From Conchocele bisecta (lineage: Eukaryota; Mollusca; Bivalvia; Lucinida; Thyasiridae), in NCBI GenBank assembly GCA_029237695.1, contig CM055279.1:57485530-57549529 (forward strand): a stretch of DNA of 64,000 bases. Reading direction: 5' to 3'. Shown here one piece after another: positions 38,226-49,267 of this stretch; within the stretch, counting starts at the first letter, position 1, and each line of letters begins with the position of its first letter. The position numbers were made by a program, and so were the translations under genes. The notes under the pieces are model-generated. The model worked only from the letters and a program-made list of their open reading frames with translations. It made no database searches and was not told the DNA's origin.

Positions 38226-38700
38226 AGCCTCCGCCATGATAATGGCGGATGGGCATATAGTGTTACTACCCTTGTCCATGTGTCAGTCAGTTCTTGTCCG
38301 GGCTGTGCATTCTTGTCTGGGATGTAACTTTGTCATGGATGGAGAGATTTCAAAATAACTTTGGGCACAAATGTCAGTGGCTCAACGTTCAAGGTCACGC
38401 TTAGAGGTCAAAGTAAAAAAATGAGAATTTTAAACACAAATGTTCATCATGATGAGACAGCATGCATGTCCTTCGCATGACCAAGGAAGGTGAAGTGTTC
38501 TAAGATCAAGATCACACTTAGAGGTCAAATGTTCAAAAAAGAGTACAAAGATATCATAACTTTGTTATGCATGGATATATTTTGAAATAAGTCCACAGGA
38601 TAACACAATGTGTCGCACACCCGGTTTGAAGGTCAAGGTCACAATGGCATTCATGTGATGACTGGCCACATACTTCATTTTTTCAATTCACAAATAGGGT
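38226..38700 (+). repeat. Core-repeat element, family I
   Basis: Begins with a hairpin CCGCCATGATAATGGCGG at 38230 followed by GGGCATATAGTGTTAC, the start phrase also used by family E. Units with 'cacttagaggtcaaa' and 'gaaggtcaaggtcacaatgg' follow. The end is not defined. Confidence 0.6.
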
Positions 38701-39275
38701 CATTATGTTTAATACAAATCTACTGTTAAAGTGTCTGTCTCAAGATGATACTTCAGTTGAGATTTATCAAATGATATTGTATGAATACAGTCACAACTTG
38801 TTCTTGGTCATAAACATACGTTTGTCAGCATTCGATGTTGTAAACATTAAGTCGAGGATATTCCATGCTAAATTTAAATTCCCGTAGGTGTATTGCGTCA
38901 TCTATCGAAAAACCTGCGAGCAATGATGTAATTCCTTTCAGTGATTTATGTTACCAATGACTACCGCTGTGCTGCAGATAAGACACAAAGACAAACTCGT
39001 TTGAAACACTTCAAAAGCTTTATTACAAGATATGTTCAGCACCGAATACTTCTCTATAATCAACATAAATACTGTAAGACCTTAACATACATGATCATAA
39101 AAAATAACCAAATTTAAAAATGCGAGAACTGAATGTTATTGGCGATGTAGTCGATGGCGTAGTGTCTATTCAAAGCAAGGCACATGGCTATTAGGTGCAA
39201 GTAGGAAATATGAATGCTATATTTAACAAAACTGGCATTTGCAACATATATATTCAGAAAAGCAATACAAATTAT
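38701..39275. other. Unique AT-rich sequence, nothing recognised
   Basis: A 60-codon open frame at 38705-38887 has no motif or splice support. No repeat match was noticed. Confidence 0.45.
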
Positions 39276-39630
39276 AGGAACGAATGGCCTTTTTGTGGAA
39301 TTTATCGGGGTATAAACTTGGAAAAGTCACGGGAATACTGGACGAAGGCCGGAAGGGCTCGTCCAGTATTCCCGCGACTTTTCCAAGTTTATATCCCCGA
39401 TAAATTCCACAAAAAGGCCATTCATTCCTTATAATTCCAGAATTTGAAATAAATTCATCAAGAAAATGTGTTTATTTTCCGTTTTCTTAAGAATTATTTT
39501 AACTGCGCCTCATGGTTACGGAAAGTAATTTGGCGTGGGAGTTTACTGGGATATAAATTTTGGACAGAGACTTGCTACGGGCCAATCAAATGTTAGGGAA
39601 TTGTGTAAATATTTTTGTGCTGGAATTATA
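39276..39630. mobile_element. Composite palindromic repeat P, copy 2
   Basis: The palindrome 39276-39428 and the attached ATAATTCCAG...TGCTGGAATTATA segment match 14633-14980 throughout, with scattered substitutions and a 9-bp insertion near 39505 (TGCGCCTCA). It has the same order and the same junction between the two halves. Confidence 0.8.
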
Positions 39631-40060
39631 TACCGTTAACCAGGACCAGGGCCTTTAATATCTCAAACATCATCTCAGACACAATATCTTTAATTACAAA
39701 ATGCCGGCATGCTCATTGATCAAATGGTGGGTGGGGTGACAGAATCACTTACATTGTACAATTTACCTGTGTGCTGAAGTTAGAAAAGTCTACTGCATTA
39801 AAATGCTGCCCATTATCATGATTATCTTGGTATCTCCATGAAATTACATGGTAATTGCTGGCAGATTGTGAGCACCTGTGATCTGGTGTCTGGTAATCTG
39901 TGGTCCAAAATAAACCCACATAGGGACTAGAATAGAAATCTATTTCTATATGTGGCATAATAGTATCATTGCACAAACTAAAAATGTTTGCTTCACAAAT
40001 TGTGCTTCTTGGTACAGTAATATTGGAAATGTATGCACAAATTGTCTCCCCTGTTTATTA
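39631..40060. other. Unique sequence, nothing recognised
   Basis: No repeat or convincing coding signal seen. Confidence 0.45.
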
Positions 40061-40430
40061 GTTTATTGTCGTGTCGTTCGCGTCGTCCGCGTTTTCCGAA
40101 ATTTCAAAAAGTTTGTACAAGCTTCACCATCATGGTATAACTTTTGGACACTAGATACATGTGAGCATTTGCCCCCATTAATATGACCTTGACCTTTTTT
40201 ACCGTCATATTTTTGTGGAAACACTTAGCCATTTATTTTGTGTCAAAAAGTTTATACTAGTTTCTTCATCATGGTATAACTAATATTACTTGACGGATTG
40301 CTTCAATATTTGGACACTTCATACATGTGAGCATTTGTAACACACTCATGCATTAACATGACCTTCACCTTTTGTACCTTCACATTAGTAGGTAGTAAAT
40401 TCTTCTCAAAATTCATATTTCTGTGTTTTT
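40061..40430 (+). repeat. Two-unit core repeat (~180 bp)
   Basis: GTCGTGTCGTTCGCGTCGTC start, then two units with 'tttggacact..atacatgtgagcatttg' and 'atgaccttgaccttttttaccgtca / atgaccttcaccttttgtaccttca'. It is related in style to 28740-29115. Confidence 0.65.
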
Positions 40431-40865
40431 TGTCTCACCCACGATAGTGGAAAGTGGAACATAGCGGTCACAATTTCGGCGGCGTCGGTGTCGTCAACAA
40501 ATTTGTGTCATAAATTTTGGACGTAGCCAAATTACCAAACTTCATCAATAGCTTCCTCACCTTGATAGCTATTCATCCAGTGTCATTCGGGTGACTGTGA
40601 CCTTCATCTTGGTGACCTTAACCTTTGTGGGACATAGCCAAATTTCCCATACCTCTTGATCCATACTTCAATAGCTTGTTCACATTGATGGATATCTACC
40701 AGTGTAATTTGGCTGACCTTGACCTCGGTGACCTTCAATTTGGTGTCAACAATTTTTGACATACGTCCAAATGTTGAATACCTCCTGATCCGTTAGTCAT
40801 ATCATTACCACATTTCATAAATAACTTCGTCACATTGCTATCCATCCAGTGTCATTCCTGTGGCG
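40431..40865 (+). repeat. Core-repeat element family F, copy 2 (short)
   Basis: TGTCTCACCCACGATAGTGG at 40431, then GGCGGCGTCGGTGTCGTC and about two and a half F units. It is cut off by family E at 40866. Confidence 0.7.
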
Positions 40866-41270
40866 TTTATTATGCTCCCACCACCGAATGGTGTGTGAGG
40901 CATATAAATGTTACCAACATCCAAACGTCACATCCGTACATCCCATACGTCCCGCTCGGGTAAATTTCTTAAAATTTCACGATCCTCGGGTCCCTGCTAA
41001 ACCCAAGGTCAAGGTCACGTACTTAGTGTGTTCAAAACCTTCACATTTGGGTAAATTTCCTTTCATGTAATTGCTTCATATTTCACACATGCATTCCTCT
41101 CGATAGTCCTCTACCATGCTGTGACAAATCCATGATCCTCTGGTCCACATTAAATCCAAGGTCAGGGTTACTGACTTAGTGTGTTCAAAACTTTAACGCT
41201 TCGGTAAATTTCTTATTCCTTGCACATACCTGCTTCATATCTCACACATGCATTCCTCTGATGGTCCTCT
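40866..41270 (+). repeat. Core-repeat element family E, 3'-truncated
   Basis: Starts TTATTATGCTCCCACCACCG with the partner TGTGTGAGGCATA, then two ~165-bp units (gggtaaatttc; tcatatttcacacatgcattcctc; ctctaccatgctgtgacaaatccatgatcc; ccaaggtcaaggtcac). It is truncated at the MITE beginning at 41271. Confidence 0.7.
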
Positions 41271-41528
41271 ACAGGCCTGTACGCAGAGCCCACGTAGTGG
41301 AGCGAGTACGCTAGTGGGGTCCGGGTGCATGCTACCCCTGAAATCTTTTAAACCTAGATGGCCTGAAATGCACTCTCCTGCATTTTAAGTCATTTAAATT
41401 CGGATTTCAACGGTGGTAAATTGTGATATTTTCATGCAAATTACCTGTATATTAATGCATTTCAAGATTTGTTGAGATAACTGTTTGAAAAATAGCGGAC
41501 CTCGGCGAATTTAGGGGGTCGCACCCCC

Positions 41529-41561
<33 letters not shown>

Positions 41562-41581
41562 ACCCCCCCCCCCCCCCCCCC

Positions 41582-41630
<49 letters not shown>

Positions 41631-41640
41631 TGTACGGGCT
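41271..41640. mobile_element. MITE-like element carrying a long poly(C) tract
   Basis: AGGCCTGTACGCAG at the left and CGTGTACGGGCT at the right are imperfect inverted repeats. The subterminal right side reads 'agggggtcgcacccc' and then C's. No coding. The superfamily is unknown and the target duplication is not clear. Confidence 0.5.
41521..41629. repeat. ~109-bp poly(C) tract with three interruptions
   Basis: Nearly pure C on the plus strand, broken only by isolated A and T bases near 41532, 41562 and 41582. The G-rich complement could form G-quadruplexes. The exact length is unreliable in any assembly. Confidence 0.9.
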
Positions 41641-42221
41641 GTGCTCTATCATGTGACAGGCCACATCTCCAGTCAGACTAATTACGGTATTGAATACCTG
41701 AGACCTTATCTGAGAGACGTGGCCAATGCTAACATAACTGGGTCACCACTGTCACCTGTCACTCACCATCCAGCCAGCAATCAATGTTCCTGACCTACTT
41801 TACCATGTAGATGTCTCTTTGCATCAGTGCAGTCTACCATCTCACAGTTTCCAATGCATGACGATGGGACAAATCTGGCATATTACATGTTCCACCTGTG
41901 CTGGCATTGACCAGCATGTACAGCCACACAAGTCTAATCAGGGTATACACCATCCATCATTCAGTCATTGGACCATCCATGAAGCCTCTAGCAAATGTAA
42001 AATATCATCAGACTGCATGACTGTCGCTCGTGGTCAGCATCTACACGGGTTAGGGATTAAATAAGCCTTGTTTTGTCAGATCATATCCCAAATTCGTCTG
42101 CTGCAATGTGCACAGTATTAGGTAAAGGCCTGACATTGTATCTCCCTGTATGATGTATTGTATGGTATTTGTATGGTAGTCGATTATCATTCTGCATGAA
42201 ACCTTCCTGCTGATAATCCAG
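41641..42221. other. Unique sequence, nothing recognised
   Basis: An 81-codon open frame at 41819-42064 has no identifiable motif. No repeat was seen. Confidence 0.45.
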
Positions 42222-43842
42222 CAGTCAAGGCCAGCTTGAAGGCTAACACACCTGCTAGACGGCAGTCAATGCTAACTTGAAGGCTAACACACCTGTTGGA
42301 TGGCAGTCAATGCCAACTTGAAGGTTAATACACCTGTTGGATGGCCATCAAGGCCAACTTGAATATACCTTTTGGACGGCAGTCAATGCCAGCTTGAAGG
42401 CTAACACACCTGTTGGATGGCAGTCAAGGCCAGCTTGAAGGCTAACACACCTGTTGGATGCCAGTCAAGGCCAGCTTGAAGGCTAACACACCTGTTGGAT
42501 GGCAGTCAAGGCCAGCTTGAAGGCTAACACACCTGCTAGATGGCAGTCCAGGCCAACTTGACGGCTAACACACCGGTTGGGCAGCAATCAAGGCCAACTT
42601 GAAGGCTAACACACCTGCTGGATGGCAGTCAAGGCCAACCTGAAGGCTAACACACCTGTTGGACGGCAGTCAATGCCAACCTGAAGGCTAACACACCTGC
42701 TTGACAGCAGTCAATGCTAGATTGAAGGCTAACACACCTGTTGGACGACAGTCAATGCCAACTTGAAGGCTAACACACCTGTTGGACGACAGTCAATGCC
42801 AACTTGAAGGCTAACACACCTGTTGGATGGCAGTCAAGGCCAACTTGAAGGCTAACACACCCGTTGGATGGAGTGTCAATGCCAACTTGAAGGCTAAAAC
42901 GCCTGCTGGATGGTAGTCAAGGCCAACTTGAAGGCTAACACACCTGTTGGACAGCAGTCAAGGCCAACTTGAAGGCTAACACACCTGCTGGATGGCAGTC
43001 CAGGCTAACCTGAAGGCTTATACACCTGTTGGACAGCAGTCAAGGCCAACTTGAAGGCTAACATACCTGTTGGACGGCAGTCAAGGCCAACTTGAAGGCT
43101 AACACACCTGTTGGACGACAGTCAATGCCAACTTGAAGGCTAACACACCTGTTGGACGACAGTCAATGCCAACTTGAAGGTTAACACACCTGTTGGATGG
43201 AGTGTCAATGCCAACTTGAAGGCTAAAACGCCTGCTGGATGGTAGTCAAGGCCAACTTGAAGGCTAACACACCTGTTGGATGACAGTCATTGCCAACTTG
43301 AAGGGTAACACACCTGTTGGATGGCAGTCAAGGCCAACTTGAAGACTAACACACCTATTGGATGGCAGTCAATGCCAACTTGAAGGCTAACACACCTGTT
43401 GGATGGCAGTCAAGGCCAACTTGAAGGTTAATACACCTGTTGGATGGCAGTCAAGGCCAACTTGAAGGCTAAAACACCTGATGGATGGAGTGTCAATACC
43501 AACTTGAAGGCTAACACACCTGTTGGATGGAGTGTCAATGCCAACTTGAAGGCTAAAACACCTGCTGGACGGCAGTCAAGGCCACCTTGAAGGCTAATAC
43601 ACCTGTTGTACGGCAGTCAATGCCAACTTGAAGGCTAACACACCTGCTGGACGGCAGTCAAGGCCAACTTGAAGGCTAACACACCTGTTGGACGGCAGTC
43701 AAGGCCAACTTGAATGCTAATACACCTGTTGGATGGCAGTGAAGGCCAACTTGAAGGCTAATACACCTGTTGGACAGTAGTCAAGGCCAACTTGAAGGCT
43801 AACACACCTGTTGGACAGCAGTCAATGCCAACTTGAAGGCTT
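42222..43842. repeat. 41-bp minisatellite with higher-order structure
   Basis: About 39 copies of a 41-bp unit (GGCTAACACACCTGTTGGAT, then GGCAGTCAAGGCCAACTTGAA). Variant units TTGGACGACAGTCAATGCC in a pair, followed by TGGAGTGTCAATGCC and TAAAACGCCTGCTGG, recur at about 42770-42920 and 43100-43240, showing a ~325-bp (8-unit) block duplication. Its indel content is low compared with the 18- and 46-bp arrays. Confidence 0.95.
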
Positions 43843-43892
43843 GCCCGCCCATTCGCCCAAGCCCGCACGCCGTTTTACTATTTATTCAGAGT

Positions 43893-44490
43893 AAAAGATA
43901 TCTCTTTGAGTCAATAAGATATCTCTTTCAATCAACAAGATATCTCTTTCAGACAAACAGATATCTATTTCAGTCAATAAGATATCTAGTGCATGAATAA
44001 GATATCTTTATAAGTAACATATATCTTCCTCAGTCAAAGAGATGTCTTATTGACAGAAGAAGATATCTTATTTACTGAAATAGATATCTTATTGACTCAA
44101 ATAGATATCTTATTGACTCAAAGATCTCTTTATTGACTCAAAGATATATCTTATTGACTGAAAGAGATATCTTATTGTCAGAAAGAGATATCTTGTTGAT
44201 TCAAAGAGATATCTATTTCATCATACTAGATATCTACTTCTCGGAAAGAGATATATGTTTGAGATATCTACTTCTCGGAAAGAGATATTTGTTTGAAAAT
44301 AATAGAAGAGATATCTATTTGGCTCATTAAGATATCTTATTGAAGGAAAGAGATATCTTTTATTGTGAAGTAGATATCTAGTATTTCAAAAGAGATATCT
44401 ATCTAATAATTTAATAAAGATATCACTGACTCAACAAGATATCTCTGAGTCAACAAGATATCTAGTTTGATGAAAGAGATATCTATTTGA
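43893..44490. repeat. GATATC array with strand switch
   Basis: About 27 AGATATCT-like 8-bp palindromes spaced roughly 20-22 bp apart, joined by CTTTCAGTCAATA or its complement TATTGACTGAAAG. Left of about 44040 the linkers read TCAGTCAATAAG; right of it they read TTATTGACTGAAAG, so the array is inverted about its middle. It abuts the 41-bp array on the left and element B on the right. Short open frames here are repeat translation. Confidence 0.85.
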
Positions 44491-44508
44491 AGCCTTTCGT
44501 TTCATTTT

Positions 44509-45645
44509 TAGCTTGACTATTCGAAGAATAGTTAGAGCTTATGTAGTCACCCCGGCGATGGTGTCGGCGTTGGCGTCGGCATCACACCTTGGTTAAGGTT
44601 TTTAGTCCAGCTTGTATATGGAATACTCCTGGCCCTACACCCACCATACTTGGACAACTTCATCTCCTAGTGATGTACATCAACAACCTCTGACCTATGT
44701 TTGACCTTCACCTACATTTAACCTTGAATTACTTAGTTACCTCCCCTTGGTTAAGGTTTTTAGTCAAGCTTGTACATGGAATACTATTGTGCATACAGAC
44801 ACCATACTTGGACAACCTTTTCTCATAGGGATGTACATCAATAAACCCTGATCTATATTTGACCTTGACCTACATTTCCTCTTGAATTACTTAGTTAATT
44901 CCCATTGGTTAAGGTTTTTGGTCAAGCTTGTAGATGGAATACTCCTGGCCCTACACCAACCATACTTCATCTCCTAGTGATGTACATCAACAACCCATGA
45001 CCTATATTTGACCTTCACCTACATTTAACCTTGAATTACTTAGTTAATTCCCCTTGGTTAAGGTTTTTAGTCAACCTTGGTTAAGGTTTTTAGTCAAGCT
45101 TGTACATGGAGTACTATTGTGCATACAGACACCATACTTGGACAACCTTTTCTCATAGGGATGTACATCAATAACCCCTGATCTATATTTGACCTTGACC
45201 TACATTTCCTCTTGAATTACTTAGTTAATTCCCCTTAGTTAAGGTTTTTAGTCAAGCTTGTAGATGGAATACTCCTGGCCCTACAGCAACCATACTTGGA
45301 CAACTTCATCTCCTAGTGATGTACATCAACAACCCCTGACCTATATTTGACCTTCACCTACATTTAACCTTGAATTACTTAGTTAATTCCCCTTGGTTAA
45401 GGTTTTTAGTCAACCTTGGTTAAGGTTTTTAGTCAAGCTTGTACATGGAATACTATTGTGCATACAGACACTCTACTTGGACAACTTCATCTCCTAGTGA
45501 TGTACATCAACAACCCCTGACCTATATTTGACCTTCACATACATTTAACCTTGAATTACTTAGTTAATTCCCTTGGTTAAGGTTTTTAGTCAACCTTGGT
45601 TAAGGTTTTTTAGTCAAAGCTTGTACATGGAATACTATTGTGCAA
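44509..45645 (+). mobile_element. Helentron-like element family B, copy 3 (3' missing)
   Basis: 5' TAGCTTGACTATTCGAAGAA at 44509, followed by the B core in about six half-units. It ends abruptly at 45645 inside a unit, where transposon-type coding sequence begins. The 3' inverted repeat and hairpin are absent, so either the right part was deleted or the junction is a rearrangement. Confidence 0.75.
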
Positions 45646-47560
45646 GCTATTGTCAGACAAGAATGTTTTAAAACCTTGGGGGTCACCTTTCCCATCCTTA
45701 TAGCGCAATTTATTGAGCTGCAAGATGATGTTTGCAGCTTTACAATCAGAGCCGTACAGCTTTCCTTTATTAGTTTCCTTAGATTTTAGACCGGAATGGC
45801 ATGTACTCGCAATTGTATCTAAAGGGTGGAGATGGCAATTACGTTCGTTGAGGCTGGTGTTCCAGGCTTCATTCAGGAGGAAAATAGTCGCATGATTGAT
45901 GTTGGCGCGATCAGTCAAAGTGTTAGTAATACTGTTTATTATCTGTTGTCTGATATCCTGGTAGTTGGACAATTTATATGAAGAATATATATATTTGCAA
46001 GGTGATCAACAGAATCACATATATAGCCCCTGTAGTCAGTTGCACATCCTCCTGGAAGTTGATCGACAGCAAGAACAAGACAGCTGTCCTTAAATGTTAC
46101 ATGTATGCTGTTTATATGAACACCCTCTTGTGTGGTTGCATCAAACCCCAATGTCAGATTGCTGTCATTAATCATCTTCTCCACAGTTTGAGCATCTGTA
46201 ATTACACCCAATTCTCTAGTCATCTGTTCCACAGTGGTGCGGTGTGATACTCTGTCAAGTTTGACTCCACTGCGGTTCATGTAACTGTTAAGTAATTTTG
46301 GAATATTGTTGGAGGGGACTTGATTGACGATTGCGTCATACACAAATAAACGGCAGGGGTTGAAAAAATCCTTTTTTTTCACTCGCCCAGCTGGGCAAGT
46401 ACAAAAAAAAAGTACTTGCCCAGGTCAAAAAGTTACTTGCCCATTTTTTTTTTTTAAATAAAATGCTATTTCCAGTATTTGTAATGTTGCATCTTATTTA
46501 AACAAAAAAGCTTTTACATATATATGATCATTACCAAAACGTATGAGACATATTCACTATTATTTTTATTTATATTTTAAGTATTAAATGAACATAAACA
46601 AACAAATAAATATTATTTATCGGGAGATAAACTTCATCGAGTTTTTTCTTCAACAACGTTTTTTAGCAGCGAATTTGCTCAGAGGCTTGCACGCTTCTTA
46701 TTTTCTATAAGCGTTGAGTAACATAGATTTTGTTTAATTTATAGTGGCTATGTTTGCATGAGCTGCGCGCTGCATTAATTACTAAATTCAATGGTTTCGG
46801 ACCTGGCGCCGACCGTTTCGTCTCAAGCCGTTATGTTCGGCGTCTGAAATGCGCGTTAACCCAACTGTATACGAGACGATTTATGTGGCCGCGTATTCAC
46901 TAGTCTATACTCTCAGTCATATTATTTGTTAGCCCGGCCGCGTACAGCAGACAAATAATCCGTGAATTAAACTTGCCCAATATGGACCGTGTTCAAAATC
47001 ACTAGCGATTCTACCCGTAACTGTGTACATAGACACTGCTTGAATCTTACTTCCGGCAAACTGACGTAAACTGTAAACAACAAATGGTCACTGAATTAGT
47101 ACCATTTGTTGGCCATTATCGATGGAATTAATTGGCAATTTCTTCAGAAAAAAAAAATTCTGACCAAATCTTTCACTCGCCAAACTGGGTGAGTGCCTGT
47201 AGAAAGTACTCGACCGCCACAAAAAGCACTCGCCATGGCGAGCTGGGCGAGTGAAATTTCAACCCCTGAACGGGTGTCAAATGAGTACATTCTACTTTCC
47301 TTATTTTCACAGGATGAACTGCATTTGTCCTCCTTTCCATCCTCCAGGACAGTAATTTCATCTTCAAGACAGCGGATGATTTCATTTTGTGATTTTACTT
47401 GATGAGCAACTTCTTTTAATTTAGAGTCAGACTTTTGCTTCAAACGCCGGCACTTTCTTTTCCAATTGTTTACTTCTGTTCGGTAGCGGTTAAGTTCATT
47501 ACGCAAACACGTCTTATTTGGAATTAATAAATCACTGAACTACTTTCGGCAAGGGAGATA
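45646..47560 (-). pseudogene. Transposon-type protein of unnamed invertebrate family, interrupted and frameshifted
   Basis: Read right to left. 47506-47274 encodes a coiled coil (RNELNRYRTEVNNWKRKCRR..LEDEITVLEDGKE) ending SFDTR. A 915-bp transposon follows. From 46348 the frame resumes with LFVYDAIVNQVPSNNIPKLL, then LGFDATTQEGVHINSIHV, DQLPGGCATDY and SVDHLA. Near 45975-45990, in a TATATA run, the reading shifts to a second frame with TNTLTDRANINHATIFLLNE, ERNCHLHPLDTIAS and LQLNKLRYKDGKGDPQGF. Dropping the insert and one target copy restores the frame. Conserved acidic residues (DATT, DQLPGG, GSDCKAAN) are compatible with a nuclease or transposase fold, but I do not know an assigned function. 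Similar proteins occur in many copies in cnidarian and mollusc genomes (from memory). Confidence 0.7.
46354..47268. mobile_element. 915-bp non-autonomous transposon, CAGGGGTTGAAA TIRs, 5-bp target duplication
   Basis: Left CAGGGGTTGAAA, then TTTCACTCGCCCAGCT. Right AGCTGGGCGAGTGAAATTTC, then AACCCCTG. AACGG flanks both sides (46349-46353 and 47269-47273), and the interrupted host frame is continuous once insert and duplicate are ignored. Subterminal direct variants of 'acttgcccaggtc' and 'actcgccaaactggg' occur. The CAGGG-type end recalls hAT or related superfamilies, but hAT duplications are usually 8 bp, so no superfamily is assigned. No coding. Confidence 0.85.
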
Positions 47561-49208
47561 ATCAATATCATGCGAACTATTTTCATACGAGCCAAGCGGA
47601 TTGTTCTGTTTATGATTAGTATATATAGTTTTAAGCTATCTCCTGTGATATATAATGATACATTTTGTTATGTTATGGGTACTAATACATGTTGTTTCAA
47701 TAGCGTATCTCTGTAACGGTATTGTTGTAGATGGAGTTGCAAATAATTTAATAATTATTACGTTCAAATGGTGGCGTAATACTGATAGCACTTCTGTATA
47801 ACTGTGGTTGTCATAAATGGCGCGACAGTCGTGAGGTTAAGGTCGCCGACTTTAATGATTTAATTACCGATTCCCGGAAGGGTCGGTGGTTCAAACTTCA
47901 ACGTGGTATAATGTTTTTTTCTCCATATATATTATTTTTGTGATTTTAATATTTTTTAATATTTTCACAATTTTATGATTTTAATAAAAATACCTATAAA
48001 TTGATAGAAACTTACCAACAATTAAAGTGTCTGTCTTTAAGTAATATATACACAGACAGTTATTGTCCTCCATCTGCTCACAACACTGTTCGAACTGCGC
48101 CTGTGGCTACCACGACCAGAATTCACTGGCCACAAACACAGTAGCCATCGGCGTCTATTTATTAAATTATTATTTTGTATTTTATTTGAATTCCGCGTGA
48201 ACGCTGCATTTTGTGTCAACACCATTTACAGAAAATATTGGTGATTTTCTAAACGAATATCGGAGAAATGCGGCTATATATTTTGTCAATTTTCAACACC
48301 ATTTACGGAAAAAAATTACTGATTTTTTAAAACAATATCGGCACAACTAAATACGGTGATAGAATTTTTGTCAACTTTTCAACACCATTTCCGGAAAATA
48401 TTACTGATTTTCTAAAAACAATATCGGCGAAGGTGTACTGAACTATTCTTTATTCTAAATAACCAGCCGTCTAATAGATCTGTGTATAATCGAGAGTATA
48501 TCGTTAATTGTCATGTTGTCTCCGACAGTGAGGTGTTGCGGCACACATCAAAACGACACGTCAATTTCAAAACATTGCCTGAAGGGTCACAGCTGTGTGG
48601 TGTCATCAGATCAACACCTCGTCACACACAACTACGCATTATCGATTTTTTTCCCCACACAAAGCGACATGTATTTACAACTAGATCTGTGTAATGTGTC
48701 GGGTGTAGCCTGAAAGACCATACATAAATTCGTAATTAGTCACAGATGTAGCCTTAAAATATAATCGATTTCCTTAAATTACGTCCACATGTTGACAGAT
48801 ATTTCAGAGCAGACGTCATCGTAATTTGCCGTTATTTATTTCCAAAATTAGCCATATATTCTGTAAATGGCGTTGAAAGTTGACAATAAATTAAGACCAG
48901 ATCAGTACGTTAAATCGCTCGATCGACGACAATGACGATCCGATGAGAGAGTAATACCGTTTAAGCGTATCCAATGTTAAATATACATCGTTATTTTTTT
49001 ATGACTTTCGTAGTTTTTACCGAGAAATTCAAACCGTTTCCAATTATTGGGGAACATAATATCATGATTAGCACATCGTTTCACTAAGCGGGGGCTACTC
49101 AGGAAATGGGATCACACGGTCTATTGTTTACACTGGATTAATGGCGGCCTCCATGAGGTCTCGGATAAATCTTAATTTTCAATAATACGACTGTGGTTTC
49201 TTCCTTTT
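47561..49208. other. AT-rich region with a tRNA-like remnant and short tandem repeats
   Basis: At about 47818-47895 GTCGTGAGGTTAAGGTCGCC and GGTCGGTGGTTCAAAC resemble tRNA A- and B-box regions, but the stems do not pair, so it is at most an old tRNA-derived remnant. TCAACACCATTT is repeated at 48216, 48293 and 48379, and its complement appears near 48872. No gene was found. Confidence 0.4.
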
Positions 49209-49267
49209 AGTGATAACCATGTTCCAGCTGTTAACTAAGTGTTAACGGCTGGAACATGGTTATCACT
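49209..49267. repeat. Strong isolated hairpin
   Basis: TAGTGATAACCATGTTCCAGC and its exact complement flank a short TGTTAACTAAGTGTTAACG loop that is itself partly self-complementary. The two 21-base arms are perfect. It could be a tiny palindromic MITE remnant; no gene context is apparent. Confidence 0.85.

Noticed and set aside
41452..41664. Glycine-rich 70-codon frame
   Set aside because: It is translation of the poly(C) tract.
47818..47895. tRNA-Ser/Leu-like gene
   Set aside because: A- and B-box-like words are present, but D, anticodon and T stems do not form. At most an old tRNA-derived remnant.
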